64,000 bases of DNA from JBBQVS01 sp964250805 (GTDB lineage Bacteria; Chloroflexota; Ktedonobacteria; Ktedonobacterales; Ktedonobacteraceae): assembly GCA_964250805.1 (NCBI GenBank), contig CAXUHG010000014.1, positions 7,241 to 71,240 on the forward strand. Direction: 5' to 3'. Under the pieces are notes generated by a model. It made no database searches. It was not told the DNA's origin and was given only the letters and a program-made list of their open reading frames with translations. Position 1 is the first letter of the stretch. Each line of letters opens with the position of its first letter. Below, piece by piece: positions 34,801 to 41,915 of this stretch. The position numbers and the translations under genes were made by a program.

Positions 34801-35613
34801 AGTGTGCTAGGACCATCTTTGCTTGTGCTTTCTGCTATTGCACTAGGTGTCCTTCTTCTACGCCGACGGTTGACAAAAGAGATGTTAGCAATAACAATTC
34901 TGCTTGTTCCCTTCTGCTTTTACGTAGTTGCACTGTACACAGGGCAGGCAATTCTGTTTGTTCCTGGTGCTGAACCCGCAAATGCGCCCTATCAGTTGTT
35001 TAACGTTCGTTACGCTACACAAATGATAATGCCTTGCGCATTTTTTGTGGCAACAGCCATTGGCGGTTGGCGGTTTCGTAATAACCGCTGGGGAGATCTA
35101 GGCAAGCGATGTATTGTAGCGGTGCAAGGAGTGATACTGCTGCTGATTATCGCGCAATCTTTGCTTTCGATGTCGAGTGGCCTTATCACTGTACAAGATG
35201 GTCAATACGGTCTGTCCTGTAGTAATCCTCATCCTATCAATGTGTATTTGGCTCAGCACTATGCAGGGGGTCAAATTCTTGAGGATACATATACTGCAAA
35301 AATATATGGAGGAGAGGCTGGGATAGATTTCAAAGATTTCATTTATGAAGGCTCGGCTTCATCTGTCTGGAAAAGTGCGCTACGAAACCCCGCGCATGCA
35401 GTCAATTGGGTCATTATTAATACTCAAAATTCGCAGGATATTGTGGGTACACAGATCAACGTTGCAAGCCCCGCATTCCTTTCTCAATTTACGACGGTTG
35501 TTGAAGAGCCGACGGGCGATGATCTTTACTACCGCACAGCGGCTGGTCCTCTGCCAACACGTTCTGCTCCTGACGGAGTACTTACACCGCATTTACAGTG
35601 TAAACAAAGTTGA
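31846..35613 (+). CDS. Processive GT2 glycosyltransferase fused to a GT-C-type membrane glycosyltransferase
   Basis: 1255 residues. A disordered Lys/Thr-rich N-terminus (1-155) has two RNKT repeats. Next come two membrane helices and a GT2 domain (about 250-520) with YTILCPLYKEARVV, IYDAEDVPDP, TEDCDLGLR and QRSRWIKG, the D,D,D,QxxRW set of cellulose/chitin-synthase-like enzymes, followed by membrane helices. From about 720 onward is a second membrane domain with a DAESHLS loop and repeated helices, resembling GT-C (ArnT/PMT-like) enzymes that use polyprenyl-phosphate sugars. It is partnered with the next gene, which may make that donor. It probably builds an envelope polysaccharide. Confidence 0.85.
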   Translation: MSKQSESTQAFQNSLSDEETLVNVPVTPSYRLRSSNLDAEKDTSIALKHGTMPQSLTEPANDDTIRRAKPVKLARNKTAAITEQGSLTSDRIVMRKKTTALARNKTSTVTMPARSLDPNSRRAIVRYAEWLAKQTENNNSARVLQEGKDYIEQATKVVKVNGKDISIFAPYRAEHSALQTFSRGQVITFASIGVLWLAGVVWLRLEMLAATIMLLMVLYLGHLILDMILAARTFQHSAESQIDDKIVHALANADWPNYTILCPLYKEARVVPQFVQAMKAMDYPVDKLQVLFLTEEDDKETREAIWALQLPSHFKVVTVPDGKPRTKPRACNFGLLIATGAYVVIYDAEDVPDPLQLKKAILTFANYGPRLACVQAKLNFYNPQQNLLTRFFTLEYSLWFDLILPGLQRVGFSLPLGGTSNHFQTKTLRALGAWDAYNVTEDCDLGLRLSRYQFKTAVLDSTTYEEANSQGKNWIRQRSRWIKGYMQTYLIYMRHPLRYLRADRFREFLSLQLIVGGKTLTLFINPLMWILLAMYILLRPSVQGVYNALFPPVALYIGIFCLVFGNFFHIYMYLLGGLKRKEYALVKWALLIPLYWVLLSTAALMAFYELLLKPHYWQKTQHGLHLKGKHAIEDVTYESVVPVEEAVDDHATLVATVTKTLQVPDILAEEDSKFKISSVTGAIKAMATLPVPAFSTAQVAAQRKTKQVKVRDPWLLLTILTSCVASILACWYYFQNHQILLYSDAESHLSVSRKFIDNVVPFDITQFGAVWLPLPHLLMLPFIWNDFLWRTGLAGSIISMLCYVLVAFFLFLTARRLTKDSRASFIGTLVFILNPNILYMQSTPLSELICMATLALVCYFLVAWVQEDKQKYLLALAASTFLATTARYDGWALFVALLPLIVIIGWKKRQQRSQIEANLLIFAVFGGLGIALWLLWNKVIFGDPLYFQHGQFSSANQALSFLQTHDLFTYHDLWQSLRYYTLDLASVLGPSLLVLSAIALGVLLLRRRLTKEMLAITILLVPFCFYVVALYTGQAILFVPGAEPANAPYQLFNVRYATQMIMPCAFFVATAIGGWRFRNNRWGDLGKRCIVAVQGVILLLIIAQSLLSMSSGLITVQDGQYGLSCSNPHPINVYLAQHYAGGQILEDTYTAKIYGGEAGIDFKDFIYEGSASSVWKSALRNPAHAVNWVIINTQNSQDIVGTQINVASPAFLSQFTTVVEEPTGDDLYYRTAAGPLPTRSAPDGVLTPHLQCKQS

Positions 35614-35652
35614 TAGCTTATTCAGGTAACATTTGTGAGGAGTGCAAATAAG

Positions 35653-36486
35653 ATGCTCAGTTCCGCGGCTAATCAGTTCAGTTCTAAGGCGAATAGTGTT
35701 TCAAAATATCCTTCTCCAGTCTCTGCAAAAACGACTTCATCGCCAGCACATATCCCATCTCCACACATCTTTGTGACACCATCTAGTCTCTCTGTAATTT
35801 TACCGACATACAACCAGGAGGAGGTTATAGAAAGTATAATTATGAGGACTATGCTGACTTTAACAAAGTGGCTGAGCGATTTTGAAGTAATTGTAGTGAA
35901 CGATGATAGTCAAGATCATACTGAAAAAATTGTTGCTCGTATCGCTAAAGAAGACGCGCGTATACGCTTGATAAATCATGTTGTTCATAAAGGCTATGAA
36001 GCAGCACTTGTGACGGGATTCGAGGCCATAACAAAAGAAACGGTTTTCTACATGGACTCTGACGGTCAGTATGATATCGCTGATTTAGCACGGTTTTTTC
36101 CGCTAATCGAAGACTACGATGCTGTACTAGGGTACAGAATAAATAATCAAGACAATCCTATGCGTAAGTTTGCTGCATGGGTATGGAAGCAGTTAGTGAA
36201 GTTTGTCTTTAGTGTTCATGTACGTGATATGAATTGTGCCTTTAAGCTGTATCACTCCGAGTTCTTTCATACACATAAATTAGAGACGCATGGAGCAATG
36301 CTTAATGCTGAAATTCTCTACAAATTTGCCAGGGCAGGCTATATATATACCGAAGTGGGTGTGCAGCATTTACCTGGACAGAGAAGGCGAACAACAGGTG
36401 TTAAGGGAACTCACAGCCCGCGCTTATTAAAAGATCTGATTGTCTACGCCCGAAAATGGCGTAAAGAGGAGATAGCTCTAATTTAG
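35653..36486 (+). CDS. GT2 polyprenyl-phosphate glycosyltransferase (DPM1/GtrB-like)
   Basis: 277 residues from ATG 35653, which follows GAGGAG; an in-frame GTG at 35635 is possible. The Ser-rich N-terminal 45 residues are unusual. The GT2 domain has SVILPTYNQEEVIESII, VIVVNDDSQDHT, YMDSDGQYD (metal-binding DxD) and RDMNCAFKLYH (acceptor loop). No C-terminal membrane helices are seen. By family it makes polyprenyl-phosphate-hexose, the donor a GT-C domain such as that of the upstream gene needs. The genes are 39 bases apart and AT-richer than their neighbours. Confidence 0.88.
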   Translation: MLSSAANQFSSKANSVSKYPSPVSAKTTSSPAHIPSPHIFVTPSSLSVILPTYNQEEVIESIIMRTMLTLTKWLSDFEVIVVNDDSQDHTEKIVARIAKEDARIRLINHVVHKGYEAALVTGFEAITKETVFYMDSDGQYDIADLARFFPLIEDYDAVLGYRINNQDNPMRKFAAWVWKQLVKFVFSVHVRDMNCAFKLYHSEFFHTHKLETHGAMLNAEILYKFARAGYIYTEVGVQHLPGQRRRTTGVKGTHSPRLLKDLIVYARKWRKEEIALI

Positions 36487-36534
36487 TTCCCAATCATTAG
36501 AGCTTATCCCATTAACGATGACCTTGCGCCGCTC

Positions 36535-36632
36535 TTAAAAAACCGAGCGGCTCGTGCCACCATCGACACGAATGGTGGCACTGCTCACATAATCAGCAAC
36601 TGGGCTAGCCAGGAACGCGACAGCCGCAAATT
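36535..36632 (-). pseudogene. C-terminal fragment of an SDR oxidoreductase
   Basis: Read on the minus strand this gives FAAVAFLASPVADYVSSATI then RVDGGTSRSVF and a stop. It is the typical C-terminus of a short-chain dehydrogenase (LxS..ADYVSGATIRVDGG). Only about 32 residues remain, and the 5' end runs into half a family A repeat at 36633-36660, which probably marks the breakpoint. Confidence 0.75.
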
Positions 36633-36660
36633 ATTTCGTGTGATAAATCGCGTCCCTACA
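36633..36660. repeat. Single arm of a family A repeat
   Basis: TGATAAATCGCGTCCCTACA matches the right arm of family A without a partner. It adjoins the SDR remnant at its breakpoint. Confidence 0.7.
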
Positions 36661-36740
36661 AAATTAAAGGAAAGTAGCATGGCAAAATACAAATACCTTT
36701 TTGTAAATGGTATGAGATAATAAAACGAGTACAATAACAT

Positions 36741-36902
36741 ATGAATGAAGATATCTCCTTAATTACCAGTTTGAAGCAATTCTACAATGCACATATCGTT
36801 GCATGGCAGCGTTTACACAGCGATAACGGTAACCGCATATATCAGTTTGATATAGCAAACAATCAACGTTGGGTGCTAAGAGTTTTTGTTTTGAGCTTGT
36901 AG
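36741..36902 (+). pseudogene. Truncated N-terminus of a phosphotransferase-like gene
   Basis: ATG 36741 opens a 53-codon frame ending inside the 3' end of the next gene. It contains NRIYQFDIANNQRWVLRVF, the typical start of an aminoglycoside-phosphotransferase-like kinase fold, then ends abruptly. No continuation is seen downstream, so it appears cut at the junction near 36.88 kb. It could be a short expressed peptide, but that seems less likely. Confidence 0.5.
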
Positions 36903-37487
36903 TGCTTCTATAATTTCTGGATGGGGTTGCCAATGACCGTTTATCAAGACCTGTGAATCCCAGGGAAAGATGACGAGTTCATCAGTGATGAGGCAAGAGA
37001 GAGTTGGTGCAGGATTTGCCCAACTATGAGCTACCAAAGATGCTGTGATAACTCTTGACGCTCTACATTCCTGTACACTCTTACCTACAAGGGCTAGTGT
37101 CTCCCCCGTGTCCGCTATCTCATCTATCACAGCGACTACCTTGCCCGCTACCTCTGGCGAAACGGGTACTTTCCAGATTGGAGACGAAAAACGAACCTCA
37201 TCATTGACGCGACGTGTAACACGTACTGGATAGAGTTCACACCGTAGGCTGCAAGCAACAACCGTTGCAGGAAGCAACCCAGCTCTTGCGATGCCGATAA
37301 TCACTTCTACTCTGGCTTCCTGTAACATTTCTGCTAACTGAGCCGATAAAGTTGCAAACTCTTCCCACGAAACAGGTCTTACTCCTTGCCTATGAGCATA
37401 ATCATAACTTTTTATGCTTTTTCTCGCTTCTTCTGGATTTGTTGAATATATGCTGAATCCATTCTCCTGGCGACATTGTTCCATCAT
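36876..37487 (-). CDS. Phosphoribosyltransferase-domain protein
   Basis: 203 residues. A type I PRTase fold is indicated by EVIIGIARAGLLPATVVACSL (about 60-80) and the PRPP motif VAVIDEIADTGETLALV (about 116-132), in which acidic residues and the TGET loop match. Most likely a purine or xanthine PRTase-like enzyme, or a regulator; the exact substrate is unknown. The start ATG 37487 overlaps the upstream kinase gene by 86 bases in another frame, with no later good start codon before the conserved region. That suggests translational coupling. Confidence 0.8.
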   Translation of the reverse strand: MMEQCRQENGFSIYSTNPEEARKSIKSYDYAHRQGVRPVSWEEFATLSAQLAEMLQEARVEVIIGIARAGLLPATVVACSLRCELYPVRVTRRVNDEVRFSSPIWKVPVSPEVAGKVVAVIDEIADTGETLALVGKSVQECRASRVITASLVAHSWANPAPTLSCLITDELVIFPWDSQVLINGHWQPHPEIIEALQAQNKNS

Positions 37488-37950
37488 ACCTCAATACGTT
37501 CTCGTCCTCAGTAGGCGGCACAAAGTATTCGACAACATGAGCGAAATCGTCGTCTCGCACATCGTTACGTACTCCCGTTTGGCGGTTCTCTTGCCAGCGG
37601 CGACGTACCTCAGCCGGAGAAACATCGACAAAGATAACACATGTCGAGGCGTCGTATTGCTTTGCTATCGCACGAAGTCGGTTTCGTTGCTCTCGTATGA
37701 AATTTGCCGAATCATCGACGACACCTTCACCTCTACTGAGATATGTGGCGATGCGCTGATACGCCTCCTGGTACGTCTTATCCCACTCTTCCGAAGATAA
37801 ACCTTTTTCGTCATCCCATATGCCGCGTTCGCTGTTAATGTCATCAATGGCAACTCGTTTTATGCCGAGCCGATGCACCAGTTCTTTCGCTAGCGTAGTT
37901 TTTCCAGCGAAGGGTAGGCCGCATAGAATGTATAGATAGAGTTTATGCAT
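37402..37950 (-). CDS. AAA-type P-loop kinase (zeta-toxin-like ATPase)
   Basis: 182 residues with a Walker A motif GLPFAGKTTLAKEL (about 11-24) and an acidic AIDDINSERG, then DDSANFIREQRNRL and VIFVDVSPAEVRRRWQENR (lid with arginines). This pattern fits small-molecule or RNA kinases of the zeta-toxin/APS-kinase-like group; substrate unknown. The 3' end overlaps the phosphoribosyltransferase gene by 86 bases, so the two are probably coexpressed. No antitoxin-like gene is adjacent. Confidence 0.82.
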   Translation of the reverse strand: MHKLYLYILCGLPFAGKTTLAKELVHRLGIKRVAIDDINSERGIWDDEKGLSSEEWDKTYQEAYQRIATYLSRGEGVVDDSANFIREQRNRLRAIAKQYDASTCVIFVDVSPAEVRRRWQENRQTGVRNDVRDDDFAHVVEYFVPPTEDENVLRYDGTMSPGEWIQHIFNKSRRSEKKHKKL

Positions 37951-37975
37951 ACGCTTTCTCTCGCTGTAGGGGTCT

Positions 37976-38085
37976 AATTCATTACACCCTGTTGGCGACG
38001 CACCATTTCACGGACTATGATAGCATGATTCAACCCTCTTTGGCATTATATATTGCCAAGAGGGTGCAATGAATTAGACTCTTAC
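37976..38085. repeat. Inverted repeat, family A-like, copy 6 (overlaps the mftC stop)
   Basis: Left arm GTAGGGGTCTAATTCATTAC plus ACCCTGTTGGC and right arm GCCAAGAGGGTGCAATGAATTAGACTCTTAC. The right arm ends within the mftC stop codon (38082-38084). The core differs from canonical family A (ATTCATT in place of ATTTATC). Confidence 0.85.
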
Positions 38086-39206
38086 AAGACACATTCCGGG
38101 TCTTTAATGCTCAGTTTCTGATGCACAAACCATTTGGTGGCGGGGCAACCGCCGTGACACGAGTTGTATTGTCCACAGCCTGTACAAGCACCACCACCCA
38201 TGTTGCGGTAGTAGTCGAATAGCACCGAGTCTTGCCAGATTTCTTTGAAGGTGCGCTCATGTAGATTGCCCGCCTCGAACTCTGGTGCCTGGAAGAAGGC
38301 GCATGGATACACCTCGCCCTCTGGACAAATACAGCAGGTCGCGGTAGCGGCTCCGCATATATCCAGTCCCGCAAGCTTGTTGCCGAAGGCGTTGAGGTGA
38401 AAGAAGGAGTCAGCCGTGAGTACGTCGGGGTGTGTTGTGAGCCAGTCGGTGAACTCGCGGTATTGCTCTTGCGTCGGGTGCAGATCGCCCCATACATCCT
38501 GTCCGCGTCCCGAAGGTCGCAATCGTGTGACACGTAGTTTGGAGCCGAAACTCGCGGCGATATCGTAGAGGCGGTCTAGCTCTGAGAAGCTGTAGCGCGT
38601 CAATACACTATTGACGGTCAGGCTATGATTCTCTGCCGCTAATAACTCCAAGCCGCGCAGGGCACGCTTGAAAACGCCTTGTCCGCGAATACGATCATTC
38701 GTCTGCTCGGTCCCACCGTCCAAACTTACCTGGAAATAGAGAGGGTCGAACTGCTTCAAACGTTTCGCACGGTCAGCCGTAATCAGCGTTCCATTTGTGC
38801 TAATACACATTACGAGGTTACGCTCTGTACAACGTTCAAGCACTTGCCATATGCCGGGGTAAATAAACGGTTCGCCGCCGCCGAAGTGAATCTGGAAAAC
38901 CTGCATATCGGCGAACTCATCGACAAGGGCAAGTGCTTGTGCCGTCTTTAGCTCCCCTGGTCTACGTCTGCCCGATGCTGAGAGGCAGTGAACGCACGCG
39001 ATATTACAGGCCGCCGTAATCTCCCACGTCACTGTAATTGGAGCCGATAGTCCACCCTGCAAAAAGCGTTGTGAGCCTCGTCCCTTCGTCTGCTCGACTC
39101 TCTGTCCTGTTTGCTGCATCGCTGTCAGCGCAAGGGGATTGACGCTACCAACTTTCTTGTGTGTCGAACGGTCAGGCCGCTCCATGAAACGTACCAATTC
39201 CACCAT
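38082..39206 (-). CDS. mftC: Mycofactocin radical SAM maturase MftC
   Basis: Decarboxylates and cyclises the C-terminal Val-Tyr of MftA, by family knowledge. 374 residues from ATG 39206, which follows GAGAGGAG; an upstream ATG at 39236 is possible. The radical SAM motif is CNIACVHC (CX3CX2C). A SPASM-type C-terminus has CGAATATCCICPEGEVYPCAFF, then CTGCGQYNSCHGGCPATK, and ends DPECVL. Several substrate-recognition residues match MftC. It lies downstream of mftB in the same direction, with a repeat between. The stop codon overlaps repeat A6. Confidence 0.93.
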   Translation of the reverse strand: MVELVRFMERPDRSTHKKVGSVNPLALTAMQQTGQRVEQTKGRGSQRFLQGGLSAPITVTWEITAACNIACVHCLSASGRRRPGELKTAQALALVDEFADMQVFQIHFGGGEPFIYPGIWQVLERCTERNLVMCISTNGTLITADRAKRLKQFDPLYFQVSLDGGTEQTNDRIRGQGVFKRALRGLELLAAENHSLTVNSVLTRYSFSELDRLYDIAASFGSKLRVTRLRPSGRGQDVWGDLHPTQEQYREFTDWLTTHPDVLTADSFFHLNAFGNKLAGLDICGAATATCCICPEGEVYPCAFFQAPEFEAGNLHERTFKEIWQDSVLFDYYRNMGGGACTGCGQYNSCHGGCPATKWFVHQKLSIKDPECVL

Positions 39207-39271
39207 TGAAGGACTCCTCTCGTGAATGTTCATCATCAGACCTCTACTGGTCTATCAATCTTGATTCGTGA

Positions 39272-39413
39272 TTTTCGTAGGGACCAGATTTATCGCGTCC
39301 GCCGCTCAATTCATTGAGCGAAATCTCTACAAACTCTGCATATAAGATGTATTAGACACGATCTCGCGTGATAAATCACACCTCGGACGCCGTAAACGTG
39401 GTCCCTACGAAAA
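39272..39413. repeat. Inverted repeat, family A, copy 7 (mftB-mftC spacer)
   Basis: Outer ends TTTTCGTAGGGACCA / GGTCCCTACGAAAA with TTTATCGCGTCCGCCGC and inner TCAATTCATTGAGC-type hairpin. It lies between mftC and mftB and may weaken cotranscription or act as an RNA element. Confidence 0.9.
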
Positions 39414-39417
39414 ACTA

Positions 39418-39705
39418 TCATATTACAGATTGCGATGTAGTCGAGATATAGCCACGCCCGACAAGATCATTCAGCGCGACATAAAGCTTTTGTTTGCTTG
39501 CCTCAGAATAGCGGCTATGTTCGATAGCGGCACTCACATCGCTATCGTGCTGTTGCTGGCTGGTGATGAGCAGTTCTATCAGTTGTGGGGAATTGATAAA
39601 CGAGAGCGCACCTCTATCGGCACACCCATATTTGTAGAGTATACCACCGAACGATTCGCGCCGAATCTTGACCTCCGCAATGAGGCGATACTGGGTAGGG
39701 GGCAT
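39418..39705 (-). CDS. mftB: Mycofactocin peptide chaperone MftB
   Basis: 95 residues, the usual length of MftB, which presents the MftA precursor to MftC. The family pattern YRLIAEVKIRRESFGGILYKYG (6-27), with a following LSFINSPQLIELLI, is clear, and the C-terminal half carries the RRE-like winged helix. The ATG follows AAGGAGA. It lies 140 bases upstream of mftC and 75 bases downstream of a membrane protein gene, all on the minus strand. mftA diverges on the plus strand about 1.2 kb away. Confidence 0.9.
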   Translation of the reverse strand: MPPTQYRLIAEVKIRRESFGGILYKYGCADRGALSFINSPQLIELLITSQQQHDSDVSAAIEHSRYSEASKQKLYVALNDLVGRGYISTTSQSVI

Positions 39706-39779
39706 CGGATTCTCCTTGTCGAGAATAAAGCGACGACGTTATCCGTATATGCAAGCATACCCAGTAGTAAGGCGATAAG

Positions 39780-40628
39780 TCAAGGCTGAAGTTGTGTGCT
39801 TTGCCCATTAGAAAGTATGAGCGCACGTAATGCATTTAGTTTTACGTTGAATAGAGCATTTTGAATGATAGAAGTAGGCGCATCACTGTCTGGACTAAGC
39901 AATTTGGTTCTGACGATGGCACTAAAGCATTCTTTCTCACCGTTTGAGAATATGACGTAAAGTTTTTCCGTTTGATAGGAAAATGCAATATTGTCAACCA
40001 TCACTCGGTCTCTTGTTTTAACAGTCCGTGCCGTTGAAAGGTCTCGATAGGGATATATTTCAGATTGCTCTTCATTATATTGACCAGCGCGAAATGCATT
40101 TACACTACACCTGAATATCGCCATACCATTCTGCAAAGGAAAAAAGTAGGTGTACACCGTGATACTGAAACGGTAGATACCGTCTCTACCTTGTTTCATC
40201 TCGACATCTTGAGTCATATATTCGTGACTTATGCTTGTGCCAGGAGGAACAAAACTTCTGATACAAAGAACCGACTGAGGTGAAAAATGACGAGGTATAT
40301 TAAGTATTTGATAGCCTATTCCTCGCATTATGCTTTCTTGTTGCTCTAACCATACATCATAGTCCTCATCTTTGATTCTCCTTTTGTAAGTTCTATATAT
40401 GAGGTACAAAAAGAACAGGATGAGCAAGAGAGCAGGTATTCCAATAATAAAAAGATGTAGTGGAAAAGCAATAAGACATAGAACTATGCTCACTATAATC
40501 GCAACTATTGCTTTGCGTGGGGTGGATATTTTCTGTGTGAAATAGAGTGCTGCTTGCTCGTCTGATATTCCACTTCTTGCAGCGTATTGTGCAGTCTGTT
40601 GTACCTGTGAAACGCGTTGATAAGCCAT
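39780..40628 (-). CDS. Hypothetical membrane-anchored protein
   Basis: 282 residues from ATG 40628, which follows GGGAGAGA. Two adjacent hydrophobic helices occur at about 40-82, followed by a charged soluble domain (about 90-282) with no recognised motif. No signal peptide. It is upstream of mftB in the same direction, so it may belong to the same operon and share its promoter region with mftA; a role in mycofactocin handling is possible but unsupported. Confidence 0.6.
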   Translation of the reverse strand: MAYQRVSQVQQTAQYAARSGISDEQAALYFTQKISTPRKAIVAIIVSIVLCLIAFPLHLFIIGIPALLLILFFLYLIYRTYKRRIKDEDYDVWLEQQESIMRGIGYQILNIPRHFSPQSVLCIRSFVPPGTSISHEYMTQDVEMKQGRDGIYRFSITVYTYFFPLQNGMAIFRCSVNAFRAGQYNEEQSEIYPYRDLSTARTVKTRDRVMVDNIAFSYQTEKLYVIFSNGEKECFSAIVRTKLLSPDSDAPTSIIQNALFNVKLNALRALILSNGQSTQLQP

Positions 40629-40827
40629 TGTATCTCTCCCAAAGAATATGCTCTGAAATCTACTCAAGGAAAATACATGCTACGAGAATGCAACACTACG
40701 TCTTTTTACCTACGAAAGTTATACATACAAAACCATAAATTTTCTCTCCATTATGAAAGACGCCTGTTAGCGCGAAATATAAAAACTTCTATCTATATAT
40801 TCTTTTACGACCCCGAAAAAACTACCC

Positions 40828-40856
40828 TTGTACTTTGCAAAAACTGATGGTATGCT
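40828..40856 (+). promoter_or_regulatory. Probable promoter of mftA
   Basis: TTGTAC (40828-40833), 17-nt spacer, TATGCT (40851-40856). Expected transcription start near 40863, giving a leader of about 36 nt. Confidence 0.5.
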
Positions 40857-40898
40857 TACAACACGTTGTTTTGTTTAGCACTAGAGCGAGGTACATCA

Positions 40899-41054
40899 AT
40901 GTTGAACACCACTCCAACGGTCAACTCCACAAACACTACCGAAGAAGAGACCTCAACTCTCGAAGAGACAACCGAGGATATCGAGCTTGAGGAACTGGAC
41001 GAAGAACTGATCATTGAGGACTTCACCATTGATGGCATCTGTGGCGTCTACTAG
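40899..41054 (+). CDS. mftA: Mycofactocin precursor peptide MftA
   Basis: 51 residues, highly acidic leader (TEEETSTLEETTEDIELEEL), then IIEDFTIDGICGVY. The C-terminal IDG-CGVY is the hallmark of MftA; the usual Met is Ile here. The terminal Val-Tyr is the part built into mycofactocin. ATG 40899 follows GAGCGAGG; a 5' extension to 40866 is less likely. The gene has its own promoter and its 3' end overlaps the SDR start, the last 23 bases being shared. Precursor, chaperone and maturase are in two divergent units. Confidence 0.95.
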   Translation: MLNTTPTVNSTNTTEEETSTLEETTEDIELEELDEELIIEDFTIDGICGVY

Positions 41055-41895
41055 TTCTCCAGGTGTACGTTTTCAGGATCGCACCGTTTTTATCACTGGC
41101 GCAGCCCACGGTATGGGTCGTTCACACGCTCTCGCATTCGCGCGTGAGGGTGCGCGTCTTGTTCTCTGTGATGCCTGCCGCCAGTATGAGACGATTCCCT
41201 ATCCGCTTGCGAAGTCCGAAGAACTTGCCTCGCTTGCCTCTGAAATCGAGACACTGGGTCGTCCGGTAATCGCAGAGCAGGTTGATGTGACCGATCTTGC
41301 GGCGATGCAGACACTTGCCGAACGCGCTAGAACCGAGTTAGGTCCAATTGACATCGTAGTTGCGAACGCTGGCGTCTATTCCTTCGCCCCCAGTTGGGAG
41401 TTAAGCGAGGCACAATGGGACGAGACAGTGAACGTATGTCTCAAAGGCGTGTGGATAACCTGTAAGGTATGTATTCCGCAGATGATCGAGCGGCGTAGTG
41501 GCAAGATTGTGTGTATTTCGTCTACGGCTGGTCAAAAGGGTATGGCAAACCTCGCGCATTATGTCGCGGCGAAACACGGCGTGCTTGGCCTCGTCAAAAC
41601 ACTGGCGATTGAGCTGGCACCATATGATATCAATGTCAATGCTATCTGCCCTACCAGCGTCGATACCGCGATGTGTAACAATCAGGCGTTATACGATGTT
41701 TTCGCTGGCGGAATTGCTCAGAATGCAACGCACGAATACATGTTACAATTGATGAACTCACTCAATCTCTTTCCTGATCGCAACCTACTTCCTCCGCAAG
41801 CGATCAGTGATGTGGTACTCTGGTTAGCATCAGAGGAGGCTCGCAACCTGACTGGTTGTGCCTTGCCCGTCGATGCTGGTTATTGGACACGATAA
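41032..41895 (+). CDS. Mycofactocin-type SDR oxidoreductase
   Basis: 287 residues. Motifs: TGAAHGMGRSHALAF (NAD binding), NAG, a serine in CISSTAGQKG and YVAAKHG (YxxxK). The insert CDACRQYETIPYPLAKSEELASLASEIETLGRPVI is characteristic of mycofactocin-coupled SDRs, which bind NAD tightly and re-oxidise through mycofactocin. The start ATG 41032 lies inside mftA in the +1 frame, with GAGGA 11 bases upstream. It therefore is probably translated with mftA. Substrate unknown, likely an alcohol. Confidence 0.88.
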   Translation: MASVASTSSPGVRFQDRTVFITGAAHGMGRSHALAFAREGARLVLCDACRQYETIPYPLAKSEELASLASEIETLGRPVIAEQVDVTDLAAMQTLAERARTELGPIDIVVANAGVYSFAPSWELSEAQWDETVNVCLKGVWITCKVCIPQMIERRSGKIVCISSTAGQKGMANLAHYVAAKHGVLGLVKTLAIELAPYDINVNAICPTSVDTAMCNNQALYDVFAGGIAQNATHEYMLQLMNSLNLFPDRNLLPPQAISDVVLWLASEEARNLTGCALPVDAGYWTR

Positions 41896-41915
41896 CGCGA
41901 AAAAATAGAGGCTCT

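Noticed and set aside
38111..38533. Second minus-strand ORF overlapping mftC
   Set aside because: Frame-shifted shadow of mftC with no independent signals.
39272..39413. Possible CRISPR-like array or tRNA in the mftB-mftC spacer
   Set aside because: Only one inverted repeat, no direct spaced repeats and no tRNA fold.
41093..41314. Small minus-strand ORF within the SDR gene
   Set aside because: Antisense to a conserved region without ribosome-binding site.
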